Of a DNA stretch of 64,000 bases, positions 47,441 to 58,689 are shown piece after piece. Within the stretch, counting starts at the first letter, position 1, and every line of letters begins with the position of its first letter. The DNA is from Bradyrhizobium sp. CCBAU 51765. Its GTDB lineage: Bacteria > Pseudomonadota > Alphaproteobacteria > Rhizobiales > Xanthobacteraceae. Below the pieces are notes generated by a model. That model saw nothing but the letters and a program-made list of their open reading frames with translations, was not told the origin of the DNA and searched no databases. Location of the stretch: NCBI RefSeq assembly GCF_015291725.1, contig NZ_CP030038.1, positions 6,933,001 through 6,997,000 on the forward strand, read 5' to 3'. Made by a program: the position numbers and the translations under genes.

Positions 47441-48302
47441 TCAATCGCCTGGCTTGGATGTGAGCCCAATGCTGAGCTGGCACAGTTGGTAGGACAGGGA
47501 ACGATCGTCTGTCGCGATCCGCCGACCGGCCACAGCCGAACCAAGCCGACTTTTTCATCGTACATCGGATACGGCATCGAGCGCTCCGAGTCGGCAACGA
47601 TTCACTCTCGGCGTCCTGGATGACTCCGGTTGCGAAAGACGGTTCAATTGCTCCTCGAACATTAAGATCTTAATCCGTCGAATTTGGCCGATTGCCTGAA
47701 GGCTGCTACTGCCAGTCAGCGTGTCGTTGCACGCACCTGTCCGTTCCGGCGAGCCCTGCAGTTTAGAAGGCTTCACTCCTGACACCAAAGTTTCGCGTCG
47801 CTTCGCCATACATATGAAACAGCTATGTTGCACCAGATTGAACTGATTGATTTGGCAGGTCTTCACTCTACGTACTTCGCACCTCTTGAAAATTAGCTCG
47901 ATCTCAAGAAGTTGACCAGGACCAACGTTTGTTACTGGCAATTCCTAGGAAGATCGGCGTGGCAGATCGTTTTCAGCAAGCACCGTGCCATCTGCAACAC
48001 CGCACCTTGATCGGCTGCGTACCACAGAGGATGCTGAAGATGTGGAAGCAGCGCGGACCGGAACGACTTTCGAATCGATACGTGCACCAGATGGTCGCGC
48101 AGATCAACGTCACGTTCACGCCATCAACTGGAATAAGTTGAACAAAAAGCGTCGGGTTGGCACCACTCGTATGCTGGCGCGCAACGTCGATTCCCACCCA
48201 GCGGAATGAAACGCGTCAAGCACTCCTCTGGTCTAACAACAGGGTCTTCTCTCACCTGGAGAGCTGCACAATCTCCAAATCGATTTGCGAAGGCGCGAAT
48301 AG
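47441..48302. other. intergenic remnants
   Basis: A minus-strand frame of 128 codons at 47555-47941 has no recognisable domain and no ribosome-binding site. Otherwise nothing is seen before the left edge of copy B. Confidence 0.35.
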
Positions 48303-48423
48303 GCGAACATCCTTGCGAGATCATTCGCCATAGCAGCTGCTGTTTTCATACACGCCGATGCATTGGCACCAATGTTGGTTCTCGTTGATAAGCAATCCAA
48401 GCAGCGAAAAACTTGTTCGTCAT

Positions 48424-48727
48424 GCAGATCCTTCCGTCGGCATTGGCAAGCCGGGCAGAGTCTCAACGTGAGCAGATAGTTGGTTCGCTCAATCACATTT
48501 GACGAGCGTGAGAGCCGGGCAGATTCCGCTCTTAGTCAAGCCTCGAGATCAGGCAGCAGCGCGCGCTCTCTCCCGGCGGATCCGCAGCCTCTCCTCAGCT
48601 CTGAGCCGATAGATGCCGCACTCAATCTCGAACAATTTGTCAATCCGACAACCGCTTCCAGCGCATCGGGCGAAATCGCGGTCGCCGATCTTCCGCAACG
48701 AGCGTTCTGAGGGATATCGGCAAGTTC
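48424..48727 (-). pseudogene. IS66 TnpC remnant (copy B of 22373-22677)
   Basis: The same decayed TnpC fragment as in copy A, same strand, same order relative to the following sequence. Its other half, the group II intron and the IS3 scrap of copy A are missing here, so either copy B lost them or copy A gained them. Confidence 0.7.
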
Positions 48728-48932
48728 GCGCCCATTCGGCGTAGGCCGCAGGGTTACCGCTGAGTAGTCGAGGGTTCTCTTTATAGATTTGATGAGCTCG
48801 ATGAGGCTCTCCAACTGTTCACCTACGGCGAAGTCGTCATGAGCGTAAGCGTGGCGTTGAGTTCCTTGAGAATTTTTGTACTCAGTCCTTAGAGCACCGC
48901 TAGAAGAGTCATCTTTTGCAAGGGTGCTCACA

Positions 48933-49355
48933 ATGGACGACCATTCGGACGACATAAGACGACCGTTGTCACCGCGTATCGAAGTGTACGCAGGCGCAGG
49001 TCGAAAGCGCTGGCCGGACGATTTGAAGGCACATATTGCCGCGGAAAGCCTCGAGCCGGGGGCGATTGTCACGGATGTCGCGCGTCGCCATGGGTGCCGG
49101 CCCCAGCAGGTGCACGACTGGCGGCGCCGGGCGCGTTTGGGCCAGTTGGTGCTGCCGGCGTCGGCGGACACGCTGTCGTTCGTGCCGGTGGTGTCGGAAT
49201 CGGCGTTACCTGCGGCCGCAGAGCCCACTGGGTCGCTGGAAGCAGCCGTTGTTACGGTTGAGCTCCAGGGTGCACGAGTGGAGGTGCGGGGGACGCCTGG
49301 CCTTGCTGTGTTGAGTGATGTGTTCTTGGCGCTTCGACGGACCCGTTCATGCTGA
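48933..49355 (+). CDS. tnpA: IS66 TnpA
   Basis: 140 residues. HTH region WPDDLKAHIAAESLEPGAIVTDVARRHGCRPQQVHDWRRRAR, followed by a linker rich in Ala and Val. This is the small DNA-binding protein of IS66 elements. The ATG at 48933 is chosen over 48876 because the latter adds unrelated sequence. It overlaps tnpB by 7 bases. Confidence 0.85.
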   Translation: MDDHSDDIRRPLSPRIEVYAGAGRKRWPDDLKAHIAAESLEPGAIVTDVARRHGCRPQQVHDWRRRARLGQLVLPASADTLSFVPVVSESALPAAAEPTGSLEAAVVTVELQGARVEVRGTPGLAVLSDVFLALRRTRSC

Positions 49356-49702
49356 CGCCGCCCGCGAGCCTCATGATTTACGTGGCGACGCAACCTGTAG
49401 ACTTCAGAAAAGGTGCGGAGGGCTTGGCGCTATTGGCGAAGGAGACGCTGGGCCATGACCCGATGAAGGGCGTGGCGGTGGTGTTCCGTGCGAAACGCGC
49501 CGATCGGGTGAAGATTGTCGTTTGGGATGGCAGCGGCCTTGTGATGTGTTGGAAGCGGCTCGATGGCAGCGGCTTCAAATGGCCTCCGATCGTGGCCGGT
49601 GTGATGCGGATGAATGCCGCGCAGCTGTCGGCGCTTCTGGCCGGCATGGATTGGACGCGGATGCACGCGCCTCGAATCCCGCAGCCGAAAGCGCTTGCGT
49701 AA
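49349..49702 (+). CDS. tnpB: IS66 TnpB
   Basis: 117 residues with the family stretch MIYVATQPVDFRKGAEGLALLAKE, VVFRAKRADRVKIVVWDGSGLVMCWKRLDGSGFKWPP. Intact. Function in transposition is required but its mechanism is unclear. Confidence 0.9.
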   Translation: MLTPPASLMIYVATQPVDFRKGAEGLALLAKETLGHDPMKGVAVVFRAKRADRVKIVVWDGSGLVMCWKRLDGSGFKWPPIVAGVMRMNAAQLSALLAGMDWTRMHAPRIPQPKALA

Positions 49703-49736
49703 AGATACAAATCTTCGCTGCATCGGGGCGCGAAGC

Positions 49737-51324
49737 ATGGCAGACTTGGGCCCTCCAATGAGTGATTTGCCTGATGAGCTGCCGAGCGATCCAGCCGAAC
49801 TGCGTGACTTTGCCGCGGCTCTGCTGGATCGCTGCGCCAGGCTCGAGCGGTTGCTCAAGCTTGCAAAAGATGCGCAGTTCGGTCGGTCCTCGGAAAAGCT
49901 GGACGCTGATCAGCTGCAGCTTGTTCTGGAGGATATCGATCAGGCCGTCGCGGCCCTCGAAGCAGCCGAAGATCGTGCCAATCCCAAAACATGCGAGAAG
50001 AGAGCTGCCGAGCGCAGAGCCAATCGTGGTCAGTTGCCGGAGCATTTGCCGCGCATCGTCGAAACCCTGATGCCGGCTGCAACCTGCTGTCCGTGCTGCG
50101 AAGGCGCCCTTTTTGAGATCGGTCACGATGAGAGCCAGAGGCTGGACGTGGTACCGGCGCAGTATCGCGTCATCGTCACCCGCCGGCCCAAACTGGCGTG
50201 CCGCGCCTGTCACGGAGTCGTCCTCCAGCACGCCGCTCCCGAGCGATTGATCAGGGGAGGATTGCCGACCGAGCGACTGGTCGCGCATGTGATCGATGCC
50301 AAGTATCATTAGCATTTGCCGCTTTACCGCCAGGCGCAGATGCTGGCGACGCACGGAATAGTGCTGGACCGTTCCACGCTCGCCTTCTGGGTCGGCTATG
50401 CCGCCCAGGAATTGAAGCCCCTATGGCATCGTCTGCGCGAGCTTCTGCTCACCTCCTCGAAGCTCTGTGTCGATGAGACCCCCGCACCGGTGTTGGATCC
50501 GGGACGCGGCAGGACCAAAACCGGTTACTTCTGGGCTCTCTCGCGCGATGACAGACCGTGGGCCGGACCTGACCCACCTTGCGTGGTCTATGCCTATGCA
50601 CCGGGCCGTGGGGCCGTTCATGGCTTGCGCTTGCTCGAGGGCTATCGCGGCATCATCCACTGCGACGGCTACCAGGCTTACAAGACCATGACCCGAGAGT
50701 CGCGTGCGGACGCCCTGTCCGGGACGCTCGCCTTCTGCTGGTCGCATCTGAGGCGCCAGTTTGTGAAGATCGAGCGCGAGGCTGCTCCGGCGCCAGCTCC
50801 GGTTGCCGGCGAGGCTCTTGAGCGCATCGCCCGGCTTTACGCGGTCGAGAAAGTGCTCCGCGGCCGATCGGATACCGAGCGCCGTGCTGGCAGGCAGGCG
50901 CATGCCCGACCCTCTGGCTACAGCCTTGAAGCAGTGGTTTGAGGCCAAGCTTGATCACCTTGCGCAGAAGAGCGACACGGCGAAGGCTTTGCGCTATGCG
51001 CTGCGGCATTGGGAGGGCCTGACGCTCTACCTTGATGATGGGCGCATCGAGATGGACACCAATGCTGTCGAGCGTGCGATGCGCCCGATCAAGCTCAACG
51101 CCAAGAACTCTCTTTTTGCAGGTTGCGACGAAGGCGCCGAGAATTGCGCATTACTGGCTTCGCTCATTGAGACCTGTAAGCTCAATGGCGTCAGTGCCGA
51201 GTACTGGCTCGCTGACTTTCTCGCCAAGCTCGTCAATGGTTGGCCTGCGGCGCGACTGGACGAACTGCTCCCTTGGGCGTCGATCTACACGATGCATGCA
51301 CACGATCCGAGGCTGGCGGCATGA
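49737..51324 (+). pseudogene. tnpC: IS66 TnpC transposase, broken
   Basis: The N-terminus (coiled-coil LEDIDQAVAALEAAEDRAN, zinc finger CCPCCEGALFEIG and CRAC) is normal to AKYH. There CAG has become TAG (50310-50312), before HLPLYRQAQMLATHGIVLDRSTLAFWV. The catalytic region follows in the same frame (LCVDETPAPVLDPGRGRTKTGYFW, IHCDGYQAYKTM). A frameshift near 50880 is needed to reach LKQWFEAKLDHLAQKSDTAKALRYALRHW, GRIEMDTNAVERAMRPIKLNAKNSLFAG. So the element is no longer self-mobile. Confidence 0.9.
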
Positions 51325-51983
51325 GCCTGAACACGACCGCGGTCCGGATCAAGGTGACCCTCAAGGACGTGAAACCGGAGGTGATGCGGTGCCTTGTCGT
51401 GCCGCTCACGCTGCACCTTGATCGGCTGCATCTGACGCTTCAGGCGGCGTTTGGTTGGACGAATAGCCATCTCTTCGAGTTCCTGGCTGGCGACGGCCGT
51501 TGGGGTATCCCTGATCCGGATGGAGATTTTGGCCCTCAGCCCATCGATGCTCGCAAGACGCGGCTAACCAATATCGTTCAAGAGACCGGCGCGAAGACGA
51601 TCCATTATCTCAACAACTTCGGCGACAGCCGGGATCAGGTGATCAAGCTCGAAAAGTGGTTCGACAACACGAAGACAACGGAGAGACTTCCCCTCTTGCT
51701 CGAGGCCACCGGCCGTTATCCTGCGGAAGATGTCGGCGGTGCGTCAGGCTATGCCGAATACCTCGACGCCATCAGCGACCCCACCCATCCGGAGCAAGAA
51801 CAAAGGCGTCTCTGGGGCCCCGAGCAGTTCGATCCCAGCGTCGTCGACCGGAAGGCGCTCGAGGCCGCCGTCAACGCATTGTCGGAAATATGGAAGCCGC
51901 CTCGGCGCACCATACGTACGTCGAGCGCCAATCAAATGGGCCTCAGAGCTACGCTTACTCATGAGCCTTACCATCGCCGATAA
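51321..51983 (+). CDS. pRiA4b ORF-3-like protein (IS66 passenger)
   Basis: 220 residues. It overlaps the tnpC stop (ATGA). Features: VRIKVTLKDVKPEVMRCLVVPLTLHLDRLHLTLQAAFGW, THLFEF-type NSHLFEFLAGDGRWG, and GGASGYAEYLDAISDPTHPEQ, which match the plasmid pRiA4b ORF-3 domain often carried by IS66 elements. The element ends at 51958, so the last eight or so codons are read from flanking DNA. Function unknown. Confidence 0.8.
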   Translation: MSLNTTAVRIKVTLKDVKPEVMRCLVVPLTLHLDRLHLTLQAAFGWTNSHLFEFLAGDGRWGIPDPDGDFGPQPIDARKTRLTNIVQETGAKTIHYLNNFGDSRDQVIKLEKWFDNTKTTERLPLLLEATGRYPAEDVGGASGYAEYLDAISDPTHPEQEQRRLWGPEQFDPSVVDRKALEAAVNALSEIWKPPRRTIRTSSANQMGLRATLTHEPYHRR

Positions 51984-52432
51984 TATCGAGCTCATGCAAG
52001 CAGCTACCATCGCGCCTCCAAAACGACCAAATTGATGACGTCTAGGATAGAACCAACGTACCAGCCCGTCCTAACCCTGCATCTCTGGTAGGACCACGCT
52101 CTCGCTCCCAAGACAGTGACGGAACCAGTCGACGGGGCCGGTGAATCAGCGCAACAAAGGTTGTTCAGGTCGCTCTGCGAGGAGCCGCTCAATTTTCTTC
52201 AAACCGAACGCCCCACTAGGTCCTACAATAGCTTCGCAGGGCAACAGCGCTGTTGAGATCGGAGAGCGCGGCGAACTCGCGCTCCGGCGCTGCTATTCGC
52301 CACAGCGGCGAGTACGCTGTGACCCGACCTCCAAGTCAATGCATCGGTACTGCTCGGCCCGCTCAATTGTCCCGGCCGCGCACGCACCATCTGCGAGCCC
52401 CGACGTAGCTAGAGCTTGTGGCCGGTATGGAT

Positions 52433-53192
52433 TCAACGACGGGCTGGATCAAACCACGCATCGAACGATGGCGCCGCCCCGAAAAGATGCTCACAGGGAG
52501 GGCTCGCTTCACTTTTTAGCTCTCGACCTGTTATCCACACGAGCCAATTATCCTCAGCAACATTCTCTTTCACCAGCCGCAAGATCGATCCCTCGGGTTC
52601 ATGATGAGGGTAGTGCGGGAGTCCTTTATCCACTCGCCAGCGAGCCACAAGCGCGCATAAGAAATCGGGAGCCCACATAACATACGACAGGCGGTGTGTA
52701 ACTCGGGCTATCATCCTCGGGACATCCTGTCCTCTGAGATCTCTGCGCACCCAGAGATCCCCATTGTAGGCTATTTTGCCGGTCATTTCCTCTGCCGTAG
52801 TGGCCATGCAAATGCAACGATCATCAACATGTGCGTGCGCGATCGGGTCACTATAGAAGGCCCTCAGCGACCGAAAGATGTTCTGCAAAATTCCCGCTGG
52901 AAAGACCATACAGCCGAGTAGCGTTTGTAAGCACAACGCCGTTGTTCCTGTCGAGACCAACCACCCAGTATCCCTCGCCTGAGCGAATAGTTGATCGGTC
53001 AGGCCGAAAATTTGGAAATGTTCGCCCTTTTGTCGGAGTTGTCTGGGTGATCGAGACATATTCATGAAAATCGAACCCCATTAACAGGTTGATATCTTTC
53101 TGAGCTGCCATGGCGTCGTATACTCGAATCGACCGTGAGACATGCAGAGGGATGCGTGCGCCCGTTACTGCCGCACTCTCGTCTACCATCAT
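52433..53192 (-). pseudogene. GNAT-like protein, paralogue 3 (copy B, frameshifted)
   Basis: Nearly identical to the gene at 23948-24703 and starting at the equivalent double ATG (53192). At 52874-52876 there are three A where copy A has two, shifting the frame after NFAEHL. The downstream part (RAFYSDPIAHAHVDDRCIC ... RRDLRGQDVPRMIARV) continues in another frame to 52433. Not functional unless corrected. Confidence 0.88.
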
Positions 53193-53548
53193 GAGAACCT
53201 CGCAGACTACAACCGATGAAGCATAATACGCTCTGGATAATGAATGGCAACCACCTCTTGTGGCGCTGGCGCTGTGCAGCCGGAGGTGGCATGCCACTCG
53301 TACGCGATACGCACCAGAACAACGAGGCTGGCGGCGTTCACATTGACATTCCACCATGAGCGCAACCCTCGCTTGCTTAGGCCCTTTCCAGTACGGCCTC
53401 TCCACTACCGCCGTGCAGCCCATCTCACCGCAAAAGACGACCGGCTGCGCAATCCGGACGTCCGTTGCTCTGGCCATACTTTGCTGGTGAGGATGGAGAG
53501 CTAAAGTTCAGTGCAGTTATATCACCATGTCTCTGTTCCCGCGGGGTT

Positions 53549-54799
53549 TTACGCCGAAGTCCCTCTTTGATTGCTCTGCCAAGGGCTTCCTCGAATATAT
53601 ATCAAGCCCCTGATTGAGAGTCTCGCTGTCGATCGTGAGTGCCGGCAAGAATTGTATGACCTTATCAACCGACGCGCATCGCTCAATAAACAGCCCCCCG
53701 CGAAGGCGTTACGTGTGGTCGCTTCTGCAATTTCCGACGTCTGGCAATCAAACCCGACCGCCAGCCCTCTTCCTCGAACAGAGGAGCTATTTCCCGAGTA
53801 CGATGCAATGGCGTTAAGCCGGCGCCGCACAAGCTCTCCCATGCCCTGCACCTCCTCCGATAGGATGTAGTCACGCCAATAGATATTTATAGCAGCGCTT
53901 GCAGCTGCAAATGCAATGTCGTTATTTTCCGCACCCTCGTGCTGCACAGACGAAGTGTGGTCGATATCATCCTTAATTAAGAGCATTGAGAACGGCAGAC
54001 CACAGCCGGTCAGAGAATTGGACAGCAGAACGAGGTCTGGCGACAAGCCAGCGAACTCGAAACTAAAAAATTCGCCTGTACGGCCACAGCTCATTTCTCT
54101 ATCGTCTAGTATCAGAACGGCGCCAGTCTCTTTCGCAATTGCCTGGATCGACCGCAGCCACTCTTTCCGAGCTACGTTCATCCCATTTTTCCGCTGCACA
54201 GTTTCGACTAGAATGGCAGCAGGACGAGCAACGCCGCTGTACTGATCAAGCAACAGCTTTCGCAAATAGTCCGTTGTGCTAACGCCGGGCCCAAGACAGC
54301 CGTCGTAGGGAACGAGAGTTAGTCCGCGTTGGGACACGTCAGCGGCAGGACGGCGCAGCCCGTCAGCGCCTAGCGCAATGGATCCCGGACGCACACGGGT
54401 GAATAAAACGACATTTTGACGTCCCGTGACTTTGCGCGACAACTCTAGAGCGGCGTCAATGGCATTAGCATCACTTGGTCCGGGGAATTCGAAATGATAT
54501 TGCTGCAAGCATCGGTCCCGAAGCACGACGGATCTGAAAGTATCCAGAAACTTAAGCTTCGCCGAGGTAGCCATCTTAAAGCCGTTCACCACTGCATCCG
54601 ACGCTAGATACTCGAGAATAACCTCCCTGATCTGATGATTGTTGTGGCCACTGCTTAGCGACCCAGCTCCTGAGTAAAAGTTGATAATTCTCCTTCCATC
54701 GACCATCAAAGCAATGGAGCCGCGCGCTAGACTCACAATAGCGGGAGAAGTCTTCGCATCAAAGCGGTCGTCCAATTCTAGCGATTTCAAATCGTGCAT
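53549..54799 (-). pseudogene. aminotransferase-like protein, copy B with damaged C-terminus
   Basis: 416 open codons. The first 370 match 25045-26319, including SNSLTG with Asn in place of the PLP lysine. One base is missing near 53690 (CAGCCCCCCGCG where copy A has CAGCCCCCTCGCG), so the last residues no longer match (AFAGGCLLSDARRLIRS instead of AFARGLFIERCASVGEV). A three-residue internal deletion (copy A HSG at 137-139) is also present. Probably inactive. Confidence 0.85.
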
Positions 54800-54974
54800 T
54801 TTACCCGGCTCGCTACCGACCTTTCATGGCACGGCGATCCCCCCCATGACGATTAGCTCAGTGCGGGGCTCTGCAGGACAGCATGTACTCCCGAAATAGT
54901 TTACCGGAAACTGGGCCGGAACAAACCTATCTATCCTGGCAGTAAAAATTAGGACCTATACAGAAGTTGATTGA

Positions 54975-55218
54975 GCTATCTTGACTTGTTATGCCGTTCC
55001 TGGACGATTGTTGGTGCACCGGAACAGATGGTCCGCAGCCCCCTGGCAAGCTCCTCCTCTGCACTTTTCGACGCGATATGGAGGTACTTCACGTACTCCG
55101 GATCGACCTCTAGTTCGTCAATCGATCACGAGTTCGGCAGATCATCTAGACAGCAAGCGGTCTCGAAAGATCTCTCCATTTTAACTGGGGTGATGATATT
55201 CCATGTTAATTCGCCCAT
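54975..55218 (-). pseudogene. small-protein gene, copy B, truncated
   Basis: Equivalent of 26476-26769. From the ATG at 55218 it reads MGELTWNIITPVK, MERSFETACCLDDLPN and then a TGA where copy A continues WLLIEELEV. Later parts are still alignable in DNA. The first 13 residues differ from copy A. Confidence 0.6.
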
Positions 55219-55299
55219 CACCACGCAGATCAGTGGATTGAGCTGGCCCCGGTTGTCTGAACAGCAATTCCGCGTCGATAAGTGGAGCTTCTGCCAGAG

Positions 55300-56127
55300 T
55301 TAGGCTGCCGCGCGGAACGGCAGCGGGCTGAAGTAAGCTTGATCCGGGGTGCCGCCGTCAAGGCTCGAGTGGGGACGCCGGCCATTGTAAAAGGCGAGGT
55401 ATCGGCCGATCGAGGCGCGGGCGTCGGACACGGTGTCGTAGGCGCGCAGATAGACCTCTTCGTATTTGACGCTGCGCCACAGCCGCTCGACGAACACGTT
55501 GTCGCGCCAGGCGCCCCGGCCGTCCATGCTGATGGCGATGCCATGACTGGCGAGCACGCCGGTGAACGCGGCGCCCGTGAACTGCGAACCTTGGTCGGTG
55601 TTGAAGATGTCCGGCTTGCCGTGGCGAGCGAGAGCGTCCTCCAGCGTCTCGACGCAGAATGCGGCTTCCATCGTGATCGAGACGCGCCACGACAGCACCC
55701 GGCGGCTGAACCAGTCGAGCACCACCGCGAGATAGATGAAGCCGCGCGCCATCGGGATGTAGGTGATGTCCATCGCCCAGACCTGGTTCGGGCGTGTGAT
55801 CTCCATCCCGCGCAGCAGATAGGGATAGATCTTGTGCCCGGGTTCGGGCTTGGTGGTACGCGGCCGGCGGTAGAGCGCCTCTATCCCCACCCGCCGCATC
55901 AGCGTTCTGACATGCCGGCGGCCGATCTTGCACCCCTCGGCAGCCAGCAGGTCTCGCAACATTCGCGAACCGGCGAAAGGAAACTCCAAATGCAGCCGGT
56001 CAAGCCGTTGCATGATCGCGAGGTCGGCGGGCGACACTGGACGTGGTAGATAATAGACACTGCCACGGCTGATCTTCAAAACTTCCGCCTGTTTCGTGAT
56101 CGGCAGGTCGTGCTCACGGTCAATCAT
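55300..56127 (-). CDS. IS3-family OrfB transposase
   Basis: 275 residues, uninterrupted. HTH_21 region VLKISRGSVYYLPRPVS, LLAAEGCKIGRRHVRTLMRRVGIEALY, and the rve core WAMDITYIPMARGFIYLAVVLDW, DQGSQFTGAAFTGVL and DNVFVERLWRSVKYEEVY (DDE). It would normally be made as an OrfAB fusion by frameshift; the truncated OrfA makes transposition unlikely. Confidence 0.9.
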   Translation of the reverse strand: MIDREHDLPITKQAEVLKISRGSVYYLPRPVSPADLAIMQRLDRLHLEFPFAGSRMLRDLLAAEGCKIGRRHVRTLMRRVGIEALYRRPRTTKPEPGHKIYPYLLRGMEITRPNQVWAMDITYIPMARGFIYLAVVLDWFSRRVLSWRVSITMEAAFCVETLEDALARHGKPDIFNTDQGSQFTGAAFTGVLASHGIAISMDGRGAWRDNVFVERLWRSVKYEEVYLRAYDTVSDARASIGRYLAFYNGRRPHSSLDGGTPDQAYFSPLPFRAAA

Positions 56128-56408
56128 CGCTTTGCGCTCAGCAGGCCGGCTTTGCTGAGCGCGCCTTCTAAAAAATCGTTCTCAAGCGTCAGCTCCCCGA
56201 TCTTGGCGTGCAGCGTTTTCACGTCGACCGCGGGCTCGCTCGTTCTGTTGCCACCGCCAGGACCAAATACCTCGGCCGCCGCTTCCTGAAGCTGGGACTT
56301 CCACTGCGTGATCTGGTTCGGGTGCACGTCGAAATGCTCAGCCAGCTGGGCCAGCGTCATCTCGCCCTTGATCGCCGCTAACGCCACCTTGGCCTTGAAT
56401 GCCGGTGG
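56124..56408 (-). pseudogene. IS3-family OrfA, N-terminus lost
   Basis: Reads PPAFKAKVALAAIKGEMTLAQLAEHFDVHPNQITQWKSQL, then EPAVDVKTLHAKIGELTLENDFLEGAL and AGLLSAKR, a normal OrfA from the HTH onward. The initiator and first residues are missing, replaced by the complement of the PLP-synthase tail. Confidence 0.85.
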
Positions 56409-56642
56409 GAGCGCTTCACCAAAAGCAAGGTGCTCACCGTCTTCCCCGACGACAGCAATCGCTACGAGCATAACGTTTACGATCCCAAGTGGATGTACGC
56501 CAACGGCTATCGGGCCGCACTCGCCGCGATCGAGCCTATGCTTGTCCATCACCCGCTTCATGCCGATAGAGGGTGGTGCCGTTTCAATTGGGATCGTCGC
56601 TCGCTAACCGAGGTATTGGGTAATCAACCTCTCCCCAACTGA
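56409..56642 (+). pseudogene. C-terminal fragment of the PLP synthase, copy B
   Basis: Codes for ERFTKSKVLTVFPDDSNRYEHNVYDPKWMYANGYRAALAAIEP and the rest of the C-terminus, matching the end of 29769-30821. The 5' 805 bases are missing. It sits 12 bases before the ATP-grasp copy. Confidence 0.88.
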
Positions 56643-56654
56643 AGTATACACAAA

Positions 56655-57866
56655 GTGACGAACTCAGCAGCGATCTTCATCGAATCCAACACCACAGGCT
56701 CGGGCGCGGACTTCATTCTGCGCGCGCAAGCACTTGGGCTCGTTCCAATCTTTGTTACAGCCTCACCCGAACGTTATGCCTTTCTGAGTCGCATTTCGAA
56801 CCTTGAGCTACGCACATGCGACACGTCTTCAGAAACCGATGTTAGAGCTGTAATCGATAGCGTCGCAGGAGACATGCGGATAGTGCTGCTAACGACCTCC
56901 AGCGACTTCTAACTTTACACAGCAGCGATGGAGGCTAAGCGGCTAGGACTTCCCGGTCCGAATCCGAATGCAATCGCACTTTGTCGAGACAAGGACCGCC
57001 AGTCCGCAGCCCTGCGGGCGGCAGGTATCAGCGTGCCCTCTAGCGCGAAAGTGCGAACGGAATGCGATATTGGCGATGCGATCAAGAAAATCGGGTTACC
57101 GGCAGTAACCAAGCCGATCAGCGGGACCGGCAGCATCGGGGTCACCCTCGCGGACACCGAAACCGGCGCAAGTGATGCTTTGCGCAAGCTACTCCGGACC
57201 ACGAATGACATGCGTGGCCGCCCTATTCAGCCTAGTGCCCTTCTTATGTCGTATGTCGCCGGCAAGGAGTATTCAGTCGAGATTCTCGATAGCAAGATCA
57301 TCGGCGTAACGCGGAAACACCTTGGGCCTTTGCCGCATTTCGTTGAAATCGGACATGATATACCAGCGCCAATCTCGTCCAGGTTGCGCGTGAAGATCGA
57401 AAATGAGGCACTTCGTGCCATCCAAGTTCTCGGGCACTTGAAAGGACCAGCTCATGTCGAACTCCGGGTCTGCGACGATTGTGTCACGATAATCGAGGTC
57501 AATCCACGTCTTGCTGGCGGTTCGATCCCCACGCTTTTTCGTTACACAACGGGTTTTGACCCGGTCCTAGCGGTCCTCCGTAGCCTGCTCGGAATGTCCT
57601 TGGCCGCTTTGACCGAAGGCGCACACGGCTCGATACGATTCATTGTTCCGGAACGTGACGGCTCTTTCGCCCTTCCTCCGGATTGCGAGCAGCTCGTCGA
57701 GCGCGTCGGACTGACGGAGTTCGTACTGTACCAAACTCCCCCATTACAGTTCAGGCGCTGCAACGATTTTCGCGACCGGATCGGTCACGTAATTGCAGTT
57801 GGTGACGACCCTGCTACTGTTGCGCAGCGTGCCGAAGCTGCCATCGCTTTCATCCTTGGCCAATGA
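56655..57866 (+). pseudogene. ATP-grasp ligase, copy B with a nonsense codon
   Basis: Starts GTG ACG AAC and is identical to ligase 1 over the first 80 codons except for a few changes. Codon 86, TAC (Tyr) in copy A, is TAA here (about 56910), after TTSSDF. The remaining 312 codons are open and well conserved, including VTIIEVNPRLAGGSIPTLF, so inactivation may be recent. Confidence 0.9.
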
Positions 57867-58689
57867 GGAGATACCCTTGCAAAGCACGGGTCGCATTAAA
57901 TCGACTCTTCATCCTGAAGCCAGCGCCATCGTTTTCGACAGTGATCTACAGCGTGCAACGAAGGACGAGCTACCCTTCTACGCCGATATCGATCGAGCCC
58001 AGGCCGTCATGCTCGAGCGAGTCGGACTGATCAACCGCGCCCTCGCCCGTAAAATTCTGACCGAGCTCGATAAATTGCAAGCCGAGATCTTTCAGAGCAT
58101 TGCGTGCCGTCCTGCGCCTCGGGGTTCCTGTCTCGCGTATGAGGATTATCTCCGCTCCAGAATCGGAAACGAAACTAGCAATCTCCATCTAGGCCGGAGC
58201 CGCAACGATATCAACGCGACCCTCGTAAAGCTCAAGTTGAGAGCGCCTTATCAGGAATTAGCAGCCGAGCTCCTAAAGCTTTTGCAAGTGTTGTGCGGTC
58301 TAGCTCGCGGTCATCTTGAGACCGTCTTCCCACTGCACACCCACCGCCAACCAGCATTGCCATCCACGTTTGCGCACCATCTGGCGGCCTTCGCCAGCGC
58401 GCTCGCGCGCGATCTAGATGCGCTTCTGGCCGTGCATCCAATTCTCAACCTTTCCTACCTCGGTGCTGGGGCCGGCGGCGGCACGACCTTGCCCATCCGT
58501 CCGGAGTTGACGGCCAGGCTGCTGGGCTTCTCGAGCCCGCCACTTAACTCGATTGACGGCGTTGCCTCTAGGGATCTGGTTCTTCGCCTACTGGCAGCTT
58601 GCGCGATCCTAGGATCATCTCTAAGCCGAATCGCTGAGACGCTGCTACTCTGGGTTGGCGATGATGGATTAGCCACTCTACCGGACGAA

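Larger units (their letters stand above)
48845..51958 (+). mobile_element. IS66-family element (complete ends)
   Basis: 3114 bp, beginning GTAAGCGT and ending ACGCTTAC, the typical IS66 terminal repeats, with 8-bp direct repeats TCATGAGC at 48837-48844 and 51959-51966. Copy A has the matching uninterrupted site TCATGGGG at about 23464-23471 in the same sequence context. Contains tnpA, tnpB, tnpC and a passenger pRiA4b ORF-3-type gene. Confidence 0.93.
55239..56408 (-). mobile_element. IS3-family element, truncated at its right end
   Basis: Starts TGAGCTGGCCCCGG at 55239, exactly where homology with copy A ends. OrfB is intact, but OrfA lacks its first codons; its sequence runs directly into the PLP-synthase tail at about 56408. 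Thus an adjacent deletion removed the right IS end, the kinase gene and most of the PLP gene. Confidence 0.8.

Noticed and set aside
55282..56049. 255-codon plus-strand frame
   Set aside because: Antisense shadow of the IS3 OrfB.
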